Below are positions 1 to 4,556 of a stretch of 11,621 nucleotides of DNA, in pieces. A program made the position numbers and the translations under genes. The stretch lies in NCBI GenBank assembly GCA_026387515.1, contig JAPLLP010000279.1, positions 1-11,621 of the forward strand, written 5' to 3'. Position 1 is the stretch's first letter; every line of letters starts with the position of its first letter. The stretch comes from Candidatus Omnitrophota bacterium. Its GTDB lineage: Bacteria; Omnitrophota; Koll11; Gygaellales; Profunditerraquicolaceae. Under the pieces are notes generated by a model, which searched no databases, had not been told where the DNA came from, and saw nothing but the letters and a program-made list of their open reading frames with translations.

Positions 1-105
1 CTTTACTTCATCGGAAAAAATCTCTAATTTGTAACCACAGTCAGGGCACTTGATAGTCTCGGCCTTTAAATTCCTGTCATCCTGCCCCGGGCACTTCGCT
101 ATCAT
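1..105 (-). CDS. Small zinc-ribbon protein, 3' end outside window
   Basis: The first 35 codons of a gene run off the left edge. The ATG at 105-103 overlaps the TGA of the ferredoxin-like gene in an ATGA arrangement, and an AGGAG ribosome binding site lies about 10 bases upstream inside that gene, so translation is probably coupled. The visible protein begins MIAKCPGQD and contains KCPDCGYKLEIF, giving a lone Cys at residue 5 and a CPxC pair at residues 20-23. That is the first half of what looks like a zinc ribbon. I recall similar short CPGQD...CPxCG proteins beside Rrf2 regulators and iron-sulfur proteins, but no biochemical role is evident. A structural Zn site is inferred; the remaining ligands would lie outside the window. 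Confidence 0.75.
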   Translation of the reverse strand, partial: MIAKCPGQDDRNLKAETIKCPDCGYKLEIFSDEVK

Positions 106-707
106 TTTATCTTCTCTCCTGCGATACTAATAGTAACCTCTTCAAAGGGTGTATTTTTGCCGGTTTGAGCAATCGCCTCTCGGATAATACCTACCAGCCC
201 AAAACAACAAGGCACCTCCATGTGCGCATAAGTTATTGAACGCACATTGTTGTTCTGTAGGATCTGAATGAACTTTTCCTGATATGCCCCCAGATCATCG
301 AGTTTCGGACACCCCACAAGCAGAGCCTTTCCTTTTAGTAGGTCCTCATGAAAATTCGCGTAGGCAAACGCAACGCAATCCGCGGCAATCAGCAAATCCG
401 CGTTATCTAAATAATCCGCAAAAGGAGGAACGAGCATTATCTGCACCGGCCATTGGCGCAGTTGCGACCCGCCCCTCACTATCTGCTTTCTACCTTCCGT
501 GGCAGGAATAACCTCTTTTTCTTCAATACTAATCGCGTCCTGAGGGCATTTACCAAGGCATGCACCCAGCCCGTCACATAATAACTCGCTTACTAGCCGG
601 GCCTTCCCCTCGATTAGCTGTATTGCCCCTTCCGCGCAATTAGGTATACATAGGCCGCACCCATTACATTTATTTTCATCAATTTTGATTATCTTTCTAT
701 TTGCCAT
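102..707 (-). CDS. Ferredoxin-like 4Fe-4S dicluster protein
   Basis: A 201-residue cytoplasmic protein without a signal peptide. Residues 10-60 form a bacterial ferredoxin-type module. Motif I is complete (C14, C17, C20, C24). Motif II reads CDGLGACLGKCP and supplies only C44, C50 and C54, so the usual second cysteine is missing. The rest (about 65-201) is an alpha/beta domain with further cysteines at 111, 133 and a conserved-looking VPCCFGL at 166-172. The role is probably electron transfer or redox sensing; the partner is unknown. The start is set by GAGGT about 7 bases upstream. The gene begins 9 bases after the Rrf2 regulator stop and overlaps the zinc-ribbon gene by 4 bases, so the three form one operon. 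The family is often seen with Rrf2 regulators and hybrid-cluster-protein genes, which suggests a nitrosative or redox stress role (inference). Confidence 0.85.
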   Translation of the reverse strand: MANRKIIKIDENKCNGCGLCIPNCAEGAIQLIEGKARLVSELLCDGLGACLGKCPQDAISIEEKEVIPATEGRKQIVRGGSQLRQWPVQIMLVPPFADYLDNADLLIAADCVAFAYANFHEDLLKGKALLVGCPKLDDLGAYQEKFIQILQNNNVRSITYAHMEVPCCFGLVGIIREAIAQTGKNTPFEEVTISIAGEKIK

Positions 708-716
708 AGGCTAACC

Positions 717-1112
717 TCACAAAATACTGCTTAGGGTTATCCCGTTTAAATCCTCAAACGCGCGCGTTTCTATCTGCATTATTTTTTTTCTCAGGCCGCA
801 ACACTTGCGCCTAGGACAATAATCTTTTTTTAACAGGCATTGGTTAAGAGAAAATGGACCTTGAAAAACTTTCATTATCTTAATCAGTCTTATTTTTTCC
901 GGAGCAGCTGTTAGGGAAAACCCCCCTCCATTACCTTTATATGCCCTTAGTATGCCTTTGTTGTGCAATAACTGGAGGATCTTTCTCAGAAAAGGCCTGG
1001 GGATATTAAGTTCCTCGACCAACTCAGGGATAGCAACTATTCTCTCCCGATGTTTAGACAGATAACATAAAGCCCGTACCGCGTAATCAGTATCTCTGGT
1101 AATTAACTTCAT
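717..1112 (-). CDS. Rrf2-family transcriptional regulator, probable Fe-S sensor
   Basis: A 131-residue winged-helix regulator. The N-terminus MKLITRDTDYAVRAL is the typical Rrf2 opening. A helix-turn-helix spans about residues 26-48, and the wing GNGGGFSL lies at 60-67. C92, C99, C104 and C105 sit where IscR/NsrR-type members carry their three Fe-S cysteines, with spacing C-x6-C-x4-C-C, so a [2Fe-2S] or [4Fe-4S] cofactor is likely. The ATG at 1112 has an ideal AAGGAGG ribosome binding site, and the upstream in-frame ATG at 1139 is rejected. The gene heads an operon with the ferredoxin-like and zinc-ribbon proteins. Its promoter is overlaid by a perfect inverted repeat at 1223-1247, which suggests autoregulation. 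The physiological signal (NO, redox or Fe-S status) cannot be told from sequence. Confidence 0.9.
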   Translation of the reverse strand: MKLITRDTDYAVRALCYLSKHRERIVAIPELVEELNIPRPFLRKILQLLHNKGILRAYKGNGGGFSLTAAPEKIRLIKIMKVFQGPFSLNQCLLKKDYCPRRKCCGLRKKIMQIETRAFEDLNGITLSSIL

Positions 1113-1118
1113 TTTCCT

Positions 1119-1132
1119 CCTTGTCCACAAGG
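1119..1132 (-). promoter_or_regulatory. Inverted repeat overlapping the Rrf2 ribosome binding site
   Basis: On the transcribed strand CCTTGTGGACAAGG is a 6+6 inverted repeat with a 2-base centre. As RNA it could form five base pairs with a TGGA loop. Its right arm ACAAGG runs directly into the GGAGG Shine-Dalgarno of the regulator gene, so folding would partly mask the ribosome binding site. It could equally be a DNA-binding half-site pair or chance. Confidence 0.35.
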
Positions 1133-1136
1133 ATAA

Positions 1137-1216
1137 CACCCGCGCAATTCTTCACCGCGAGGTGTACGCTGGCCCAAATCCTATCTGGGCCATGCGCCCT
1201 ATCTGCGCGGGGTGCC
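1137..1216 (-). repeat. Intergenic palindromic repeat, copy B, in the Rrf2 leader
   Basis: This element matches 5725-5791 without gaps across the core. Its main hairpin (1166-1197) has a TGGCCCA/TGGGCCA stem around a 9-base loop (GATAGGATT on the transcribed strand). The lower stem GCGC/GCGT is separated by one bulged base. A smaller hairpin CACC/GGTG follows at 1153-1164. The outer segments at 1204-1214 and 1137-1146 are complementary over 10 pairs with one bulged C, so this copy can close into a branched structure of about 78 nt. It lies between the predicted transcription start (about 1218) and the regulator start codon. It could be a REP/MITE-like dispersed repeat or a cis-acting leader RNA. 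Confidence 0.75.
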
Positions 1217-1222
1217 TTATCT

Positions 1223-1247
1223 AAATGATACCATGATTGTATCATTT
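1223..1247. promoter_or_regulatory. Probable operator for the Rrf2 regulator
   Basis: A perfect inverted repeat has 9-bp arms AAATGATAC and GTATCATTT separated by 7 bases. It fills the space from the last base of the -35 box to the -10 box of the promoter driving the Rrf2 operon, which is the textbook position for a repressor site. Rrf2-family proteins are dimers that bind inverted repeats. Assigning this site to the adjacent regulator is inference from position. As a DNA palindrome it is too far from the upstream U-tract to be the thi4 terminator. Confidence 0.7.
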
Positions 1248-1252
1248 GTCAA
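1225..1252 (-). promoter_or_regulatory. Sigma70-type promoter of the Rrf2 operon
   Basis: The -35 box is TTGACA (1252-1247), a perfect consensus. A 16-base spacer leads to a -10 box TATCAT (1230-1225), one mismatch from consensus. Transcription should start near 1218, giving a leader of about 105 nt that contains the repeat copy B. The promoter begins 1 base after the U-tract of the thi4 terminator, so the two units are insulated. Confidence 0.75.
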
Positions 1253-1253
1253 G

Positions 1254-1290
1254 AAAAAAATTGGAGGGGACGATTATTTACGCCCCCCCC
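1254..1290 (-). terminator. Intrinsic terminator after the thi4 gene
   Basis: On the transcribed strand a G-rich arm (1290-1281) pairs with CGTCCCCTCC (1272-1263) over 10 pairs, including two G-U wobbles, around an 8-base AT-rich loop. AA and a run of 7 T follow. It lies about 10 bases after the thi4 stop and ends the thiamine unit. The G-rich arm contains a 9-base G run, a plausible site of sequencing error. Confidence 0.75.
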
Positions 1291-1300
1291 CGGACTTTCT

Positions 1301-2107
1301 TCAGCTAGCTAATTGCAATGATTCCCGCAAAACAGATTTATCCAGAATCTCTTTCGCAAGTTTTGCGGCCTTTATCCCTGAATAGAGCATCCCGGAAAAT
1401 GTCGGCCCCATGCGCGGTATCCCGTAAGCGCTTGCCGCCGCCATTCCGCAGACCAAAAGACCCGGAAAAATAACCCCGGTTTTTTCAACTACCATGTCTT
1501 CCGAGGTATTCACGTCCATAGGCCCGAAATCCTGCAGTTGGAGGATTTTTCTTTTTTCCAGTGCTCTACAAACATGCGCATCGTGCCCAGTGGCATCGAT
1601 AACTACTTTTGCCTCCAAAGAAACAGGATCAACGCAGGTGATCTGTCTGGGTAAGGCAGAGACCGGCGTCCAGTTAATTACTACGCCCTCCACCCGGTTG
1701 TTACGCAAGACTACGTCATCGAATTTGGTCATATTCAGTATCTTTGCTCCGGCATCACAGGCAGCAACGATCAGTCTCGAACAGGCCTCAGGCCCGGATG
1801 CGATAAATAACCCCTTCTCTACTTCTCGATAACGTATACCTAGCTCAGCCAAGATTACTTGCCCCGGGGCTCTGAAAGTCAGGGTATTCATCAAATAGCC
1901 GCCGATCCAGAAACCTCCTCCTATGTAATTATTGCTTTCCACTACCAACGTCTTAATGCCGGACTCGGCAAGATCCCTGGCCGCGATAAGACCGCTGGGC
2001 CCTCCGCCAATGATGATACAATCGCTTATGATATACTCCTGGAACCAGCGATCAAAATCACCGACGATCGCCCTGGTAATACTCGCCTCGCTTACCTTAC
2101 TAAACAT
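1301..2107 (-). CDS. thi4: Thi4-family thiamine thiazole synthase
   Basis: A 268-residue FAD/NAD-binding protein of the Thi4 family. These enzymes make the thiazole phosphate moiety of thiamine from NAD, glycine and sulfur. The dinucleotide-binding loop GGGPSGL is at 34-40, followed by VVESNNYIGGGFW (55-67). INWTPV is at 144-149, TGHD at 173-176 and RMGPTFSGM near 232-240. The stretch ITCVDP (156-161) puts C158 where eukaryotic suicidal Thi4 has its sulfur-donating Cys; many anaerobic prokaryotic enzymes have His there and use free sulfide. The alignment to both types is from memory of the family. The start is fixed by AAGGAGGT four bases upstream of ATG. The gene is monocistronic and preceded by a TPP riboswitch plus terminator, which independently supports a thiamine role over the related archaeal ribose-bisphosphate isomerase annotation. 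Confidence 0.92.
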   Translation of the reverse strand: MFSKVSEASITRAIVGDFDRWFQEYIISDCIIIGGGPSGLIAARDLAESGIKTLVVESNNYIGGGFWIGGYLMNTLTFRAPGQVILAELGIRYREVEKGLFIASGPEACSRLIVAACDAGAKILNMTKFDDVVLRNNRVEGVVINWTPVSALPRQITCVDPVSLEAKVVIDATGHDAHVCRALEKRKILQLQDFGPMDVNTSEDMVVEKTGVIFPGLLVCGMAAASAYGIPRMGPTFSGMLYSGIKAAKLAKEILDKSVLRESLQLAS

Positions 2108-2122
2108 ACCACCTCCTTGGTT

Positions 2123-2155
2123 AAAAAAAATCCCTAATGCGAGGCATTAGGGATT
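2123..2155 (-). terminator. Riboswitch-controlled intrinsic terminator
   Basis: Perfect 12-bp arms, AATCCCTAATGC and GCATTAGGGATT, enclose a CTC loop and run into eight T residues. The hairpin sits between the TPP aptamer and the thi4 ribosome binding site, so it is the expression platform. The aptamer's 3' strand GCGTAGGAAT resembles the terminator's 3' arm. The terminator's 5' arm could therefore pair with it instead, giving an antiterminator when TPP is absent. Confidence 0.9.
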
Positions 2156-2167
2156 AAAAAACATCTA

Positions 2168-2282
2168 TTATTCCTACGCTGGCATTATCCAGATCAGGTT
2201 CTCGGGTCATCCGCTAGCGACCAAACCGAAGGTTTGGGAGCATGCGGAACTCTCAGGCCGTTTCACGACCTCCCCGTATTTA
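2168..2282 (-). promoter_or_regulatory. TPP riboswitch (thi box) aptamer
   Basis: The transcribed strand carries all diagnostic TPP blocks in order: TACGGGG near the 5' end (2278-2272), CTGAGAG (2256-2250), GACCC then GAACCTGATCTGG, and ATAATGCCAGCGTAGG towards the 3' end. The variable P3 arm is extended by a 7-bp CCAAACC/GGTTTGG hairpin at 2221-2237. It senses thiamine pyrophosphate and, with the terminator just downstream, should shut off thi4 transcription when thiamine is plentiful. Confidence 0.96.
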
Positions 2283-2289
2283 CATTTAT

Positions 2290-2318
2290 ATTAAAGCACA
2301 AAATAATACCGGAGTCAA
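2290..2318 (-). promoter_or_regulatory. Sigma70-type promoter for the riboswitch-thi4 unit
   Basis: TTGACT (2318-2313) lies 17 bases from TTTAAT (2295-2290), predicting a start near 2283, just before the aptamer. The -35 box overlaps the TGA stop codon of the upstream RnfD-like gene, so that coding end is shared with the promoter. Confidence 0.65.
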
Positions 2319-3058
2319 CGTTTAACTTCCGGGATCTTATTGAGAACCGGTACGCACATATTTAAAACCAAGAGGCTGGCAAGCTCAACATCAAAGGTTA
2401 CTCCAGCTTGAGTCAAAGCAAAAATCAGCGCTGCCACTCCAATACCAAAAATGGTCTTAGTTAGCGGTTTTATGGGAGTAGTCTTGGGCTCGATAAGCAT
2501 AACAAAAATGTAGAAATAACTGAAATACCCAAAAATATTAGCCGGCGGAACATGCTGGGTAAACGCTTGAATGCCGAATAGGACCAGCGAGCTAACCGCG
2601 TAATTGTATAATACTTCCAACTTCCTTATCTTCCAAACAAAATATAGCCCAAAAGGCACCACAATATACCAAACATACGTCCCCTTCCACTGTGTTTGGG
2701 CCTGCAACAAAACCATGCTTAAGAATATCCCTATAGCGGCGGGATTAAATAAATGCTTACCCTTAAAACGAATAAAATGCTTTGATCCGATCGCGATAAA
2801 CGCCGCCGCGATAAAAACCCACCAGCGATTATCGCTTGCCAGCACATATCCTATAATCAGACCTGAAATAATAGAACTCTCAGTCACCAATAATTTCTTT
2901 GACGTTATATAGGTAAAAGCAGAATCTACGGCTGCGGCCGAAACGGTTGCGAACAAAACAGCAAGCAGAAAACTTACATTTTTATCTATGATCGATAAAT
3001 AAGAGGCGAACAAGGCTAAATAAATAATTAATTGGGATTTAATAGATATATTTTTCAT
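2315..3058 (-). CDS. RnfD/NqrB-like integral membrane protein (orphan)
   Basis: A 247-residue, very hydrophobic protein with about eight to nine predicted membrane segments. It resembles RnfD/NqrB, the membrane subunits of ion-pumping ferredoxin/NADH:quinone oxidoreductases. The signature HLFNPAAIG is at 102-110 and MLIEPKTTPIKP at 187-198, matching the family's FNPAA and EPxTxP loops. It is shorter than RnfD or NqrB (roughly 320-410 residues). I see no SGAT-type loop carrying the threonine that binds FMN covalently in those subunits, so the cofactor may differ or be absent. No other Rnf/Nqr subunit is present. It starts 10 bases after the YHS-permease stop without a clear Shine-Dalgarno, so it is probably co-translated at the end of the copper gene train. 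A role in supplying electrons for a metal or redox reaction there is speculation. Confidence 0.7.
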   Translation of the reverse strand: MKNISIKSQLIIYLALFASYLSIIDKNVSFLLAVLFATVSAAAVDSAFTYITSKKLLVTESSIISGLIIGYVLASDNRWWVFIAAAFIAIGSKHFIRFKGKHLFNPAAIGIFLSMVLLQAQTQWKGTYVWYIVVPFGLYFVWKIRKLEVLYNYAVSSLVLFGIQAFTQHVPPANIFGYFSYFYIFVMLIEPKTTPIKPLTKTIFGIGVAALIFALTQAGVTFDVELASLLVLNMCVPVLNKIPEVKR

Positions 3059-3068
3059 CTTATTTAAT

Positions 3069-4187
3069 TTATTTGAAGATGCGGTTAAATAAAAGCCCTA
3101 AGAGAATGATCTGCGGCACGCTGATCAACGGCAGCCACAACGCCACCCGCCTGCCCACATTCGTCCACAAAAGGCCTATCTCGGTATAATCCGTAGCCAC
3201 GCCGGCCATCAGAAAAGTAAAACTGTTACCCAAGGCACCGGTCTGGCGATAGATTTCAAAAGCAAGCGGCGATGAACCCTCCGAGCACACCTCGATGACG
3301 GTGGCCAGGGCTAAAGTAACCAATAAACCTAAGAACGACGCACCCATGTACCTGTGAAAAAAATGCACCGGGATATAGGCTCCGGCGAGGCTGGAAATAA
3401 ATATACCGATAATAATCCACCAAAGCACCATATCCGTAAGTGACGCTGTCCCGCTCAAGACTCCCCGGAAATCGGCAAGCAGGGTCTGTCGCCCAAAACG
3501 ATAATTTTTGCACCGCGCCTTAATATCCCTCAGTATGGAAAACCCTTCCGTAACCTGCAGGCTGTTAATATTTTTTTCGATCAGGCCTCTTTTTTCCAAA
3601 AACATAAAGATCAGTCCGGTGTTCACCGCCACGATCAAGGCCGCGATGATAATAAACAATCCCTTAAACCCGAAAAACCCGATAAGCATCACCGTAATAG
3701 TAAAATTTGCCCAGGGACTGGCAAGTAAAAAAGCCACTATCGCGGGGTTCGAGGCCCCCTTTTTATGCAATTGGATGGTGAGCGCCAAAATCCCATGGCT
3801 ACAGGCGCTCAGCAAGAATCCCAGAGATACCGCTTTTATTATCGTAACCGGAGATTTTCTGGCAAGGATCTTAGAAATGTATTCCCGCGGAACATAGTAA
3901 TCAATGACCCCACCTAATAATAAACCGGCTGCAACCGCCCACCAGATCATCCTGATATAAGACAGGAATCCTCTGCGAAAGGCCACTAGAAACGGAAAAA
4001 AGCTGGCGCCTGCCACGCACAAAATCGAAATCGCGCTGACAATAAATAATCTGTCTTTATAGAAAGGCTGACTGAGGAAACTATCCTTACAATGCGCGGA
4101 GCAAAAAAAGTACTCCTGGCCATCTTTAACTGCTTTTAAGGCGCTTGTACTATTAACCTCCATTTTGCAAACCGGGTCTTTTGCCAT
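3069..4187 (-). CDS. YHS domain fused to YraQ/DUF318-type permease
   Basis: A 372-residue inner-membrane protein. Residues 3-40 form a YHS metal-binding domain (DPVCKM, then YFFCSAHC, with cysteines 7, 29 and 33), probably cytoplasmic. About eight or more membrane segments follow. Permease motifs include SACSHGILALTIQLHKKGAS (127-146), FLLASPWANF (153-162) and ATVIEVCSEGSSPLAF (295-310), so a Cys-containing loop occurs in each half of the transporter. These resemble the DUF318/YraQ/ArsP permeases, some of which export arsenicals or Cu/Zn. The ATG directly abuts the TAG of the upstream YHS protein gene (TAGATG) and no Shine-Dalgarno is visible, so translation is likely coupled. Position in a Cus-type operon suggests Cu(I) as substrate with the YHS module as receiver; another soft metal is possible. 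Confidence 0.8.
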   Translation of the reverse strand: MAKDPVCKMEVNSTSALKAVKDGQEYFFCSAHCKDSFLSQPFYKDRLFIVSAISILCVAGASFFPFLVAFRRGFLSYIRMIWWAVAAGLLLGGVIDYYVPREYISKILARKSPVTIIKAVSLGFLLSACSHGILALTIQLHKKGASNPAIVAFLLASPWANFTITVMLIGFFGFKGLFIIIAALIVAVNTGLIFMFLEKRGLIEKNINSLQVTEGFSILRDIKARCKNYRFGRQTLLADFRGVLSGTASLTDMVLWWIIIGIFISSLAGAYIPVHFFHRYMGASFLGLLVTLALATVIEVCSEGSSPLAFEIYRQTGALGNSFTFLMAGVATDYTEIGLLWTNVGRRVALWLPLISVPQIILLGLLFNRIFK

Positions 4188-4556
4188 CTATTTAGAAACC
4201 ATCTGATTCTGGCCTGCCTGCAGTTCTTCCTCTACCTTCTTAGCATATTTCTCAGGATCCTTCTTAAACTCATCAACGCAAGCCGCGCAACAAAGATTAT
4301 AGGCCTTCCCATTATATTCATAGGTAGCCTTTGTATCTTCATTAATCTTATCGCCTGACACGGGACAAATTTTGTTGCCTGCATTGACGGCTGCGCAAGA
4401 ACCATCTGTTTCCGGCATGCCTCCCGAACATCCCATTTTTTGTAGCTGGGGATCGTTCCCGGGTTGGCCGTCTTTATCTCCACATGATAATGCAAATAAT
4501 GACCCGACCCCCATCACCAGCACGAATAACAAACTAAAAAACGCTATCTTCCTCAT
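4188..4556 (-). CDS. Secreted or lipid-anchored YHS-domain metal-binding protein
   Basis: A 122-residue protein. Residues 1-24 form a signal sequence (MRK, then a hydrophobic core) followed by C25. The box ALSC is not canonical, so lipidation is possible but unsure. A Cys/Met/Gly-rich linker (C43, M47, C54) leads to a YHS domain at about 60-108. That domain contains ICPVSG (C64), YNGKAYNLCCAAC (C89, C90, C93) and FKKDPEKY. YHS domains bind Cu or other soft metals, so this is a candidate periplasmic copper carrier for the Cus pump or the neighbouring YHS permease. The ATG at 4556 overlaps the exchanger stop as ATGA. A longer in-frame version starting at 4727 would bury the signal peptide and overlap the exchanger by 58 codons, so it is rejected. 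Confidence 0.82.
   Translation of the reverse strand: MRKIAFFSLLFVLVMGVGSLFALSCGDKDGQPGNDPQLQKMGCSGGMPETDGSCAAVNAGNKICPVSGDKINEDTKATYEYNGKAYNLCCAACVDEFKKDPEKYAKKVEEELQAGQNQMVSK

Noticed and set aside
1113..1139. An upstream ATG at 1139 for the Rrf2 regulator
   Set aside because: Rrf2 proteins start with the MKLxTR-type sequence found at 1112, and that ATG has an ideal AAGGAGG site.
1223..1247. The 9-bp inverted repeat read as an extra terminator of thi4
   Set aside because: No T-tract follows it in the transcribed direction, and a good terminator already lies upstream at 1254-1290. Its overlap with both promoter boxes fits an operator better.
1282..1291. A run of nine C (nine G on the transcribed strand) that could act as a phase-variable tract
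   Set aside because: It lies outside any coding region, in the stem of the thi4 terminator, so slippage would not switch a reading frame. It is more likely a terminator arm or a sequencing/assembly uncertainty.
3508..3897. A 129-codon open frame on the plus strand inside the YHS-permease gene, and similar plus-strand frames elsewhere
   Set aside because: They lie antisense to well-supported genes, show no recognisable domain or ribosome binding site, and their composition mirrors the complementary coding frame.
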